Positions 51,331 to 62,404 of a stretch of 64,000 bases of DNA are shown piece after piece; positions within the stretch are counted from its first letter, which is position 1; the number at the start of each line of letters is the position of its first letter. The notes below the pieces were generated by a model. It saw only the letters and a list, made by a program, of their open reading frames with translations. It was not told the DNA's origin and made no database searches. The translations under genes and the position numbers were made by a program. The stretch comes from Amphirosellinia nigrospora (lineage: Eukaryota > Ascomycota > Sordariomycetes > Xylariales > Xylariaceae): positions 4,496,316 through 4,560,315 of the forward strand of contig SCHM01000004.1 of NCBI GenBank assembly GCA_004123355.1, read 5' to 3'.

Positions 51331-53738
51331 TTACCCAACGTCTTTAGAGCCTTGGCATCTCACTCATACTCATTACGACTCCGACTCTTTTCGATCGTAG
51401 GGTGTTCGGAAATCGCAAACCTGCAAAGAATGGGTATTAGTTTCTCTCGTAGCTTAACAGGAAGGCTTGCCGGCATACCGCAAAGGCATTAAAGTATACC
51501 AAACGCCGTGAACCATGTGCGTGTCTATGCTTTTGAATGCCAATCCGACTCGGTGTCGACTACCGTGTCGTCGCTTGAAAATGTACATGAAACAAGGAAC
51601 CGTTTCGCTCATGCCGTCGTTAACATGCTCATCCTCCAATAGGCCTTTTATATGTCTTGCCCAGGACAACGCTCGTCACTTCATGACTCGGGGAGGCCTT
51701 TCTTTATTCTATGTCATGCCCGGGACATCATGCCGGGTGTCTCTAACCTAGACTCCGCGGCTCCGCAGGGCAGTTTAATGGTCCTACCCAGGACCATAAT
51801 GTCATGAATCTATCTAGATTCCATGACCCATCGAGGCCTTTTACCGTCGCTACCCAGGACTATGGAATTTCGTATCCTCGACGGCTAGCGCAGTGAAGTC
51901 TGAACGGGGGTTGCAGATACTCGAGGTCTGTAAGAGGAGCGAATAGAATAGTTACTTGCAATCGACGCGAATCCGCCTGCATGGAACTGATCATGTTAGC
52001 TGAAGTTCAGGCACAGTCTGATGTCTGGCTGGCCATACCAACAAACTGAACTCAGTCGCAAGATGGTGCAAACACCCGACACGCGAATAGGTGAGAGGCT
52101 AGGTTGGTTCATGACCAGGAATACCCCAACAGCCATTATAGGCCGATCATGGCTATCCTAAGAATGCGCAGCCGCATGATCAGGGCGTTTGATGAATGAT
52201 GGCAAACCCTCCGCCATCAGTGCCGATAGAGGTTGATGCGGGAGGGATTGGAGAGAACAACTATGGTGGCATGATTGCGAAGACGGGGCTGACATCGAGC
52301 TATAACATAGGTAGAAGGGAGAAGAGAAGCGCTGCTCCCGAAAGTAGGAAGGTTCGCTCATTTAAAACGATCCAGAAATAGGGCTGCCCTAGGGCTGTCT
52401 ATAGACGGGGGTGCTTTGAGCTCACGAATGATGAATGAAGCGGGAGGAAATGGTTGGGAAGTCCCTATCTGGTTACGGACTTTATGAAGCTAATGTGGAT
52501 CCTTGCAATCTCGGAGATTTTGCTCCTCCGATTCCGATAAATGCCTATAGACGCACCTACTATACCTAGGTAATTCGTATTACGCCACAAAGAAGCAACC
52601 AAAAGCCACGCCCACGAGATACAAACTAGGGAATTGAAGGGGTTGACTAGACCGACACAATAGACGCCTTACCCCTGTCTTCCTGCTCAACACCGGGTAC
52701 TCTGATGCCTTGTGTGAAACTACGCCTTGCAGGCGGCCAGTGTTGCCTGCGGATGTAACAATCATGACAAAAACGGGTGCTTGATGAGTACAAGGTCGTG
52801 AGCCTCCAAGCGCATCAGGTATTTTCAAAGTCTTCCAGGAGGTTAAATAACGCAACAATGATGTATCGTGCTGCTTCAGACATATTGAATCCATTCTGAA
52901 TCCATTCTATCACGAAGTAATCACATAGATCTTCCTTAACATCCAAGGTTATCTATCACTTCAAGTTTACAGTTAGTATATGCTGCGGGATCCCTTGTGC
53001 ACATCGTAAAATCAAGCTTTACCTTAAATTTTGTTCAACCCGGAGTCCTAGATGGCCGAAAAACCTCCACCCCCTTTCCAGGTCCGAGACATACAGAGAA
53101 GGGGTATCGGTTCTATCGCTTCGTGTAATACGGACCCCTCTTGAAAAAACCTACGACTCCGATCCTACGTGGCCTCTGAATTCGAGTCTGATAAGGGGCT
53201 ACGCGTGAGGTTGCATTGTACAGAGAAGCAGGGAATCTGAGACTTCAGAGACCTCAAAGAGATTATTAGTTGAATAGAATCCTAAGTTCCAAGCAATTGA
53301 GTTCAAGTCCATTTATCTCTACAACACCATATTCCATACTACTCAGCGACTATACAGTAATACATGTACAGTGGTGGTAAAATTGATATAATGTGATTGA
53401 AGGACTAGCAGTTGATATATAATTAGAAGATCTATTTTTTTAGGTGTGAGTAGTATGCCCACTAGAAAGTGTCAATTCAAACCCCCCCCCCCCCCCCCCC
53501 CCCAAAAACAAACCAGAACATAGTTCTCTATCCTATTGGGAAAAGCTGCTACGGGCTTTAAACTCAAAGGAGAGTACCCAGTGCTGTCCGTTTCCGCTAA
53601 CTCCAAAGCATCAAAATGAAACAGCACCAACGTCAATGACGCGACATTCTCAATATACTGACGTAGGCTTAGGAAGTCCTAATTCAAGAGTAGGTCGACT
53701 ATAAAGTATCTGACGTAGGGGTGCTAGATCCTTGGATT
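51331..53738. other. Intergenic with small hairpins, no gene supported
   Basis: 2.4 kb. From 51650 to 51870 words such as CCCAGGAC, CCCGGGACATCATGCCGGG and CGAGGCCTTT recur, with a near-perfect palindrome at 51801-51827 (GTCATGAATCTA against TAGATTCCATGAC). A 61-codon ORF at 52196-52381 and others have no features. Poly-C is listed separately. Confidence 0.4.
53482..53503. repeat. Poly-C run (22 C)
   Basis: An uninterrupted run of 22 C flanked by A-rich sequence. Such runs are rare in fungal intergenic DNA and their exact length is unreliable in most sequencing. Confidence 0.85.
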
Positions 53739-55145
53739 TCAATCCGCGTCTTGCTCCCTTGTATTTGCTCGAGGAGGCAATCCGACTTCATTATCGCCCG
53801 GACGGGTAGAGTCTGGTACCGACGGGAGTGGCCCTGCTCGATAGAAAGACTCTCTGAATGTCTCGGTCATCCTCGAAGCCGATTGCGAGGTTGAGGCCTC
53901 TGGCTTCTTTGGCGAGTGCATGTTATATGGTCGCTCGGGCTTCTTGCCTTTGTCCCTGGACTTTCTGGGGCTCACTGGCGGCGATGTCAAATCTACTTCC
54001 GAGCAACTGCTATCGAAAACCGAGTCACCCTCTTTTCAGTATTGCCTGAGTTGGCATGTTAATAACGTCCGAGGAGCGTGAGTCTTTCTCAATGAGCAGG
54101 TGTCGAAACTTACGCTCGGTATTGGCATCTGTGACTGTTTAGAGCTTTAGCATATGCATTCAACAGAGAAACGGGAGCGACGCACTTCGAATGGCAAACC
54201 TGCGGAATATCTCCTCCTCGGAGTCGATGCTATGGCATTCGCCATCAAAATGACTAAACGCAAGCCCGTCGCGGAACGGTGTGAAGTGAAGATAATAGGA
54301 CCATCTTGTTTGAGCTTCTTCTTGCATTTAACGAGATTGCAGCGGAGGACGTAGACACCAAAATAGTCATCAGCCATGAAGATGCATTCTCCCTCCTTTA
54401 CGTCTCGAAGGTACATGCTCCTCTTAATAGGTAGCCTAAAACCAGGGGTTCTGGTATGGATCTAGGAAGATTAGCAAGCTGGCGACGCGACAACCTCAAT
54501 AACTCGATTAGACTTACCTGAGGTGTCTTCTTCGCCTTCTTTGAGATAGATGTAATTGCCGACTCCTCGATATCTAAGCTCCTTTTATTAGTTGGCGTAG
54601 CGGCCGAATTGAATGCGGGGGTTCGTTTTCAATATCTATACTTGGCTCTTCAAACTCGAAGACAGTGGTATCTGGTGCCAATGTGACGGAGCGAGCACGA
54701 TTACCGGTAGAGCTAGTAGTCATAGATAAGTCTACTGCTTTGGTAGCCGTTGGTTTGGAGATGTGGTCAGTTGCGCTTTGGGTCTCCGTCGAAACTGGTT
54801 GCGGGGTTGATGTAGGTTCAAGGAGATGGGCGGGTAAACCTGCTGCGTCTTGAAATTCTGGCTGAAGGCTATTAAGAGTTGGTCTAACGTCTTGGGTATT
54901 TCGGTTCGAAGGGTCTGAAGTGTAGCCTTCCATCCTTTATCCAAGTTGTGGAGAAGTAGTTGGCGTAATAGGCGCCTGGTTTCATAGTCATCGGGGCGAT
55001 CTGACAGCATCAACTCGTTTCTGAAGTGTATAAAATCCTGAAGTCTTCTTGCAACGATTGTACTTATGTCAGTTATTATGACAGCTCCTACCCCTTCGAT
55101 GCATCCAACGTCATTCGTCATTGTAGTCGACCACTCTTGTCGCAT
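53739..55145 (-). CDS. Unidentified fungal protein with a putative C2HC zinc-binding segment
   Basis: The start at 55145 gives MRQEWSTTMTNDVGCIEGVG, then a helical block RLQDFIHFRNELMLSDRPDD and YETRRLLRQLLLHNLDKG, a long Ser/Thr-rich linker, and a lysine-rich NLS-like segment SISKKAKKTPQ before a 56-bp intron (54462-54517, donor GTAAGT, acceptor TCCTAG). The next exon reads IHTRTPGFRLPIKRSMYLRD, EGECIFMADDYFGVYVLRC, NLVKCKKKLKQDGPIIFT, and then FSHFDGECHSIDSEEEIFRR. The cysteines and histidines make C-x4-C-x22-H-x4-C, a plausible zinc site. A further exon ends near 53739 with a disordered KSRDKGKKPERPYNMHSPKK tail. Frame changes lie near 54933, 54600 and 54290. The nuclear character (NLS, zinc site, phosphorylatable linker) is inference; no family is recognised. 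Confidence 0.5.
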
Positions 55146-55916
55146 ATGGGAGTGACTTTCCTAGTGAGTTCGCGTGTGGGATTGCGTTGCTGGTGTGTAT
55201 ACAGTATAGAATGAATTGGACTGTGCCATTGTGGTATGTGTGCGACAATAAGACTTATATTTATACACGAAAAGAGTACTGGTCAAGTGAGGTAACAAGC
55301 CAATTTGGAGCTGCAGGAGAGCTCTCTATGACAACCCCCCGTCAGGGCGAATGGTACATTCTTGAGTAAATACGCCTAACTTGGGTATTGTAGCAGGCTT
55401 AAGGCTCAGTTGTGGTTGAATGTAATTCGAACCATGCCGCCGGGTGGCCTTATAGCAGGTCGTTGTTGGTTCCAGCAGTGCTGCGCCGCATTGCATATGT
55501 TTCGAAATGGATGATTGAAGGTAGGCTGACATCTAGGCTGGTAGGTTCATGAGCCCGGCGCTTAAAGTTCATAAAGCGACATGGGAAATAGGACTTTCAT
55601 AAAATTTCTCTTGGCTAAGGAAGTCTCATAAAAGCCGAAGTACCTATAATTAGGTGTGGGATGTTACTTCGCATATCGAATATCGCGTATGCTCAAGAGT
55701 TGCGATTGTTGCTGATGCCAACCTTGCAGGTACGTAGTTTATTACAATTGGAAGCCATAAATTAATTAAAAGATAAGATATATAAAAAGCATTGTTAGAG
55801 GAACGGATTACCTAACGGATTGTTGCGTAATCTCAGGAAAACATTCCTCTCTCAACAATTGATTTCGCAACTTTTTCGGTAGATCACTCATGCTTCTAAG
55901 CAAGGTGTTCAATCTA
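55146..55916. other. Intergenic, no gene seen
   Basis: 770 bp, upstream of the unidentified gene and downstream of the HET remnant; AT-richer after 55560. Nothing recognised. Confidence 0.4.
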
Positions 55917-57120
55917 TCACTCGAAGGTTGTCTGCTGAAGATTATTGCTTAACGTCACGAACTCGATGACAACGATACAATCCAGCTTGATATGTTGATA
56001 ATGCCTGGGCTTTGAGAAAACCTTTGTTATGCATGACGGCTTGTTGGAAATAGTCGCCAGAAATTTTGACACCAAGGGGTAGATGTCGAATTTAGAAAAG
56101 GTTTGTTCATTGGGAAGCAAAAGTATCTCAAGGCAAGTAAGTAGGTCGTCTTGGTCTTTTATGAACTCTGAGGCTTGATGTTCTAAGCAAAGACTTCGGA
56201 ATACCATTTAATCAAATGAATACTTCTGTTTAGATTGCGAATTTACTGGACCGGCTAGCGATTCTATATGACCTATTTTACAACTTGTAGCGCCTACAAC
56301 AAGCCATGCTGAGCCCCTTTCTCCCATTGCTTCATCAGTGGGGAGAAACTCTTTCAATTTCCACTATGCAATATCCGCCAACACTGATCTCCAGAAGCTT
56401 GCCCCCTCGTCTAAGAAAGCATCTTGGATATCTAACTGCTCTGGAAGTGCAGCGAACCCACGCTAGTCTTTCAGGTCTGCTACTAGCTTACGTGGATGCT
56501 GCCACTAGTTTGTTCCCAAGCAAGAAACTTCTGTAACTTTATCGACTAGAATACTCTTAACTTTGAGATAAGAGATGCGATTGGACTCTGCGTAGAAGGC
56601 ACGACCTTTTGATGCATTATACAAGTGAGAGAACATTGAACTTCCTGACCAGTCCGGAACTCAAGATGGTAAGTTGTACTGTTCGTGACGGCACAGAGCA
56701 TCGTAAGAAAGTGACAACATGCTCCTCTCATTCTTCAAGATATAAACTGCAACGTGTGTATGGACCCTGGAAATGCTGAGTGCATAGTCGACTTTGATAC
56801 TATTTGGGTCGTCTAGCAAACCGAGGAGACCGTAGACCAAGTCTCGTGGATTCAAAGCTTTTCGTTTCCTGACGCCGGACCATAAGAGATTACGTATTCC
56901 TCTAAAGAGTCCTTCATGAGTCTAGCAACAATAGCGACTAAGCAGATAACCTTGATTGCGGTGGCTCATGTTGTGTTGAAATGAAGAAGGCGAAGAGGAC
57001 ATAAAGACTATTATTTCGCGGGAACGAGAAAGAAGTTAAGCGTTGCCACCATACTGCTAACGTTTTCACGGGAGGGTCCGACTCATCGAAGACACTGAGC
57101 ATGCATGATTCTTTCATCAC
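55917..57120 (-). pseudogene. Decayed HET-domain (heterokaryon incompatibility) gene remnant
   Basis: The diagnostic block NPRDLVYGLLGLLDDPNSIKV is the conserved 'DPRD-x-VY-x-LLGL' core of fungal HET proteins, which control allorecognition and cell death at hyphal fusion. It is followed by VDYALSISRVHTHVAVYILK, a conserved continuation in the family. Further HET-like sequence continues to lower coordinates for some 700 bp. The N-terminal HET signature is missing or unrecognisable, and the remnant stops about 100 bp from the MoCo sulfurase 3' end. It is broken by several in-frame nonsense codons and frame changes, so it is a true fossil, unlike the indel-only neighbours. Confidence 0.65.
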
Positions 57121-57229
57121 ATATATTTGGCTAATAGCTTGTGCAAATAAATAATTATCTATCTGGCATTGAGCTTTTGCTTGCGCCTATAAGATCAAAC
57201 TCGTCGTCTAGCACATACTGGACCATTCA

Positions 57230-59720
57230 TCAGGGATCAACCACCACACTATCACCAACTGAAATAGTGGGATATTGCGCCTCCCTGTTAGGAGCTACTG
57301 CAGGTATGTGACACATGTGTACTCCAAAAAACACCTTGCCATTGAAACGTCGCGTCTTCGCCAGAGTTATGAAGGGCTCTGCGCTTTTAACGGCTGTTTC
57401 TGATTGCAATATGGCACAATGTCGGCAAGCACCTAATGTCTTGAAGTCATGTGTACCTATTCTTACTCTGTCCCAATAGTCCTCCGAATACGCAGCATTC
57501 TCGAGGTTAGAAGGCGATGCTGACGACATTCCAATCACGATATTGGCACGAAATGCTTCCGCACATATTGCACTTCCTCCATTTTTTTTATATTCTGATT
57601 TAGGATGGCGAGACTGGATAGGTTCATCGCAAGGATAGGGCTCTCGTTGGATAAAAGTATTCGTTGCCGCTCTGACTCCGAATCCGAGTCTGGGGGTGTA
57701 TGGATGCCATCGAGTTGAATTTGATTATCATTTCGTAAGATAGACTGAGTCTGATGAATCTGAAGGTGGGCTTTCGCATGGCGCATACTCTTCCCGACCC
57801 ACCTGGGGGAAATCGAGCCAGTGTGCATGGTATACCTATAATTTGGAGAAGAAATTCGAGATATCCGTTGACTTGTATATCATCATCGATATCCCTTCGC
57901 CACAAACGCGTGACTCCGTCGTTTTGGACGCGTCTGTTGGCTGAAATAATTTGGGTTTACAGACAAGGGGTATTGGTTAGGGTGGTATTCGGGAGTGGCC
58001 CATTGTACGCGACTGTAAGTTGGCCAATGGAGAAATCGATTGAGGGCCGAATGAGGGCCATGCGAGGGTACCGCTTCTGATTAAGGCGTGTCCAGTTCCG
58101 TGATGCACTAGACACCACTCCTATCCCAAGCTAATCCTTCTGGTCGCACTTCCCAGGGGTATCAGCAGGAATTCGGAAACCGCCACAGCTTTTAATTGGG
58201 TATATCGTGATTGCGTTCACAAAAAGATCCGGCGTATCATCGACAGTCGATTCTATGCAAGGCATCGGCGGAGGATCACAATCCTCTCGGTAGAATTCTC
58301 TAATGAAAGTGGTAAATCTGACCACGTCTGAGAGAGTGCTCATTGCCCCAAGACTGATCCGAATAACCCCGGTCGGCTTGCCGTTAATTACATCGTTCTC
58401 ATTTCCGCACCGAAAACCGGCAGAAAAGTTTTGTCTCATTTCCCAAGGCTCGAGTCCCAGAGCAGCAGCAATACCCCTGGGTTGCAAAGACCCCCAGTAC
58501 GTACGTGGAACATTTTAAGAACTGCCAGCTTTTCAAATTCGGCCAGGCTGACCCAAGCACCTAAGCGACTTTGCAGATTAAAAGCTACTACAGGGCCATT
58601 CCCAAAATCGGGTTTGCATCGTCTGCGGACATGGAATACATTACGCAGACAGGCTCGCCGTTACCGTGTCGAAGCTTTTCCAAGCCTCTATATAGCCTCT
58701 TAGCCAGAAAGGAGGTATGTGAAGCAACATCCGTCATCGGCCCATACAACTTATGGTGTACTTCGAGCGCTGAGCCTAGCGCAATGATACTGTGAGTAGG
58801 CAGAGTGCCGTCTTCAAGGGCTTCATGTAAGCTTTCAGTTTTGAGAGCATGCACTGCTCTTTCGAGCATATCACCATGTCGACCGTGCCGCCACCAAAAT
58901 AGCGACGCTGCTTAAGCATGGATGCAGTCTCACGCTTGACGATGAGCCCGCCCAAGTCTGGAAACAAATATCTTGTAGAAGCTAAGCACGGCGAAATCCG
59001 GTGCGGCTGCAGCATTACTGAGGTCCAGTGGCGACGTGGCTGCATATGCGGCAGCGTCGAGCAGTGTATATACACGGCGCCCGGTCAATGAACCAGCTTC
59101 GCATAGTTGTTGACACCATGTAAGGGGGTATCTTCGCCCATCCATATTAGACTGAGCTGGATATGCAAATAACGTTGCTCGAGAATGAGGGGTGATGTCC
59201 ATTTCGAAACGACCTTCAATCCATTTGCCAACGTCTTCGGTGTTTAGACAACGGCTATTCCTAGCCTCTTGCCGAACACCAACAAGGCTAGTATGACTTG
59301 CTTGATGATAATAATAATCGAACCCTTCGGGGTAACCCCGAAATGCGTCGCTAACTAATTTGATACCAGCTGTGGCGTTGGCCACAAAAACGAGATCGAA
59401 TTCGGCGGGATCAGCTTTGAAGAATCGCAAGACCCTATGTCGAATATTTTCAATCCGAGACACGGTGCACCGAGAGGAACCAGAAGCCGAGTGAGGGTTT
59501 CCAAACACATTGCCCATCATCTCCTCAGCAAATCTGTCCATTAAGGACTTTGAGTAGAGGGTTGTCCCAGCATGGTCGAGGTAGATACCATCTAGTTTCA
59601 AAGGTTAACCCAATGCGTACTTGGCATTCATTTGACCTATTTACCGTGAAGCATAGGGAATTCCTCTTTCCGAATGGCCTCGATACGGTCGTTGTATGCT
59701 ACGGCCCTTTCCTCCTTCAT
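57230..59720 (-). CDS. hxB: Molybdenum cofactor sulfurase (MOCOS, hxB-type)
   Basis: It adds the terminal sulfur to the molybdenum cofactor of xanthine dehydrogenase and related hydroxylases, so it is needed to use purines as nitrogen source. Exon 1 59645-59720 starts MKEERAVAYNDRIEAIRKEE. After a 53-bp intron (59592-59644) the NifS-like PLP domain opens with GIYLDHAGTTLYSKSLMDRF and carries ATAGIKLVSDAF, the His-rich SHTSLVG, DAAAYAATSPLDLS and the PLP lysine in LSFYKI. The C-terminal MOSC domain has ITIYPIKSCGGF, KRYPRMALIRPSID, CTLARFPPGGSG, RILLSNESPILAMNLSSL, DYWDRVRIGTHDFKTLGACR and TRRFNGKVFFGVHMCH. The span is about 810 residues, the family's length. About six one-base frame changes (near 58985, 58830, 58590, 58130, 57800 and 57540) interrupt it. 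The gene symbol follows Aspergillus use. Confidence 0.85.
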
Positions 59721-60437
59721 CTCGGCGGCGGTAGTGTCAGAACGTTAGACATTAAGCAGACGTTCTAAGCGTGAACGGTCCTCCCGGGATAAATGTGACG
59801 ACAAGTTGTGATATGCCGGTGATGCCGAACAGCATGGTGCAACCAGAGAGCTCTGTGAGGGTGTAATACATCAATTGGTGGACTCAGAATGTATGTGGCG
59901 ATTGTTATATGCTTAGAAGAGATGTGTCGGTCATCCAAACTCCAAGCGGCCAGCGACGGGATTCGGCGGAAACAAGGTTGTGGCTGTTGAGGTGAATCGA
60001 GGGTCGCCGCCCCAAGCACGACCGTATTTCCCCTTCCCACAACCTAACCATTTACAGAACATTGAATGAGAGTGGTTTGTGCATTGCTTTACACTAGACT
60101 AGAAGCAGAGAAGACGCGCTCCAGCCCTTATAACCCCCGGGAACGCGCTGGAAGCAGGTTTGTCTAGGTAGGGACAGTAGTAGAGTGGGGCAGTGGCCCC
60201 ACTTTGCGGAACCACTTAACGCGCTCTCATCGCGTCGTCGCGTAGTCCACGCTAAATTGATTTAATTGTGCATATCTAAAACGGGATGAAGTAACTGCTC
60301 TTCTGGCCACTTCAACCTTGGTCGCACTTGAACATAGAACATTACCATAATCTGATTCTGCTGTTGCAACCGCCCTTCGTTCCTCACCTCCAAACCCAAG
60401 TTTATTAGCAGAGAAAGAGCACAGGAAGGAAGAAAAC
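59721..60437. promoter_or_regulatory. Divergent promoter of MoCo sulfurase and CDC6
   Basis: 717 bp between two outward-facing start codons. The CDC6-proximal half has five ACGCG/CGCGT cores (listed separately). No nitrogen-regulatory GATA cluster stands out on the sulfurase side, although this was judged by eye only. Confidence 0.55.
60114..60243. promoter_or_regulatory. Cluster of MBF-type ACGCG cores upstream of CDC6
   Basis: ACGCG at 60114-60118, 60143-60147 and 60219-60223; CGCGT at 60231-60235 and 60239-60243. The MCB element bound by MBF (Mbp1/Swi6) has the core ACGCG, and CDC6 is a known G1/S-regulated gene in yeasts. Five cores in 130 bp, about 200-320 bp before the ATG, suggest G1/S control. 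The binding itself is inference. Confidence 0.55.
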
Positions 60438-62404
60438 ATGCCAGCAAGTGTGCTAGGAAAGCGAGCCCAGTGCGCGGCAGATGTTGGTATGTGCAATGGT
60501 GCCCGTGTCCTCGGTGTGAAGCTGCGACTGACATCCTGACCAGAACTCGCCGACTCGCCAGCCAAACGAACAAGACGCCAAACCCGCAGCTCCCTTCTCA
60601 ACGATGAGAATACAGATCCTACGGCGATCATAATCCGGGACGACACCGATAGCAGCGACACGCCTTCCCCTTTAGATGAGATCACTGAGGAATCCCTTCC
60701 CAACACTCCCTCAGGACGTCTGAGTCGGACGAACGACGGCAAGCAAGGTATGTATCTTCATAACTTCCGAGGAAGACTGTCTCTCATAAACAATTGTCCT
60801 AGGTTTCAAGCCTGTTACCCCGAGTACGCCGCGTTTCCGGGACGCACTTACTAGAGTTCCCGTCACGCCACGCCACCCACCGGGTGCTGTCTACGGGTAG
60901 AATCTCCAAAGGCAGACACCACAAACACCATTTACACCCACCGCTATACAAACTGTGTATCACCAATGCGAGGCAATTGTTTTCTCGAAGCGCCGACCCG
61001 GGCCAATTGATTGGACGAGATGACGAACGGCAACACCTCGCCCACTTCTTACAACGATGCAAAACTTCCACCCCCAGCGGTTGCATTTATGTCAGCGGCC
61101 CGCCTGGTACCGGCAAAAGTGCCATGGTCAATGAAGTTACGCAGGATCTAGTCAATTCAACATCTATCAAGAAGGCCTATGTCAACTGTATGAGCATTAA
61201 ATCGTCAAAAGATCTTTATGAGACCCTGCTGGAGCAAATATCAAAATCCTCTGAAATTCCCGAGGGTGATGCCGCCGTAGCTGTTGAGAGGCTACTGATG
61301 CCACGAAAGAAGTCGACGAGCGTGTATCTGGTCGTGTTGGATGAAATTGACCATATTCTCACACTTGATATGGAAAGCTTGTACAAAATATTCGAGTGGT
61401 CTTTGCAGAAGACATCACGCCTCCTGCTTGTTGGCATCGCAAATGCTTTGGACCTTACGGACCGCTTCCTACCACGGCTTAAATCTCGGAACCTTAAACC
61501 CGAGCTCCTTCCCTTTTTGCCATACTCAGCAGCACAGATCAAAACGATTATTACAGGTCGCTTGAAGAGTCTTGTGCCTGAGGGAAGCAACCTACCCTTC
61601 TTTCATCCTGCTGCGATTGAATTGTGCTCCCGTAAAGTGTCTAGCCAGACTGGAGATTTGCGGAAAGCGTTCGAAATCTGCCGACGTGCCATTGACTTGG
61701 TCGAGATGGAGACTAGGCAGAAGCACGAGGCGGAGGTGAAAGAGAAGATACTCCTTTCCACACCATCCCGACGACCCTTAGGAGAGAAGGCAAACCTCTC
61801 TTCGCCATCAAAAGACGCGCCTGAGAAGGATCTACCATCGATGCTGGCAAGCTCACTGAAGACATTAACGGTCGAGAACGCACCACGCGTTAGTATTGCA
61901 CATCTTAGTAAGGTCACGGCGGCGGCATTTAGCAACGGGACGAGCCAGCGACTCAAAACTCTCAACCTCCAACAAAAAGCAGCCCTCTGTTCGTTGATGG
62001 CTCTCGAAAAGCGGAACAGGACAACACGGATTTTATTCGTCTCTCAATCGCCCGCCAAGTCACAGACAGCCGCACCAACAATTAAGTTGTTGTACGAGAC
62101 ATACAATTTGCTATGCACGCGTGACTCGGTGCTTCACCCTCTCTCAGGTTCCGAATTCCGAGAGGTTGTTGGCAGTCTCGAGACACTCTCATTAGTTTCT
62201 GAGGTGGATGGGAAGACTGGCTCTTTGGCCATGCTACAGACACCAAGTAAAAGAGCAAAGCGTGCTAGTTTTGCTGCAGGTGTTGGATTGGCTGACGAAA
62301 GAAAGGTGGCAAGTTGTATAGGGGAAAAAGAGCTTGAGCAGGGTATTGAGGGACTTGGTGCAGACATTTTAAAGAGCATTCTGAGCGGCGAGGCATTGGA
62401 TTAG
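60438..62404 (+). CDS. CDC6: Cdc6, DNA replication licensing AAA+ ATPase
   Basis: Cdc6 binds ORC at origins and loads MCM2-7. Exons: 60438-60486 (MPASVLGKRAQCAADV), 60544-60747 and 60803-62404. Exon 2 opens ELADSPAKRTRRQTR, holding the full CDK consensus S-P-x-K beside a basic NLS; exon 3 adds further minimal CDK sites (KPVTPSTPRF, VPVTPRH), as expected for a CDK-controlled licensing factor. The AAA+ core has IGRDDER, Walker A SGPPGTGKSAM, Walker B VVLDEIDHI, sensor 1 GIANALDLTDRF and sensor 2 region QTGDLRKAFEICRRAID. A winged-helix domain follows (LNLQQKAALCSLMALEKRN) and the protein ends SGEALD. It is about 618 residues with one frame change near 60885 (TPRH into RVLSTGRISKG). Introns have GTATGT donors. 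Confidence 0.93.
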
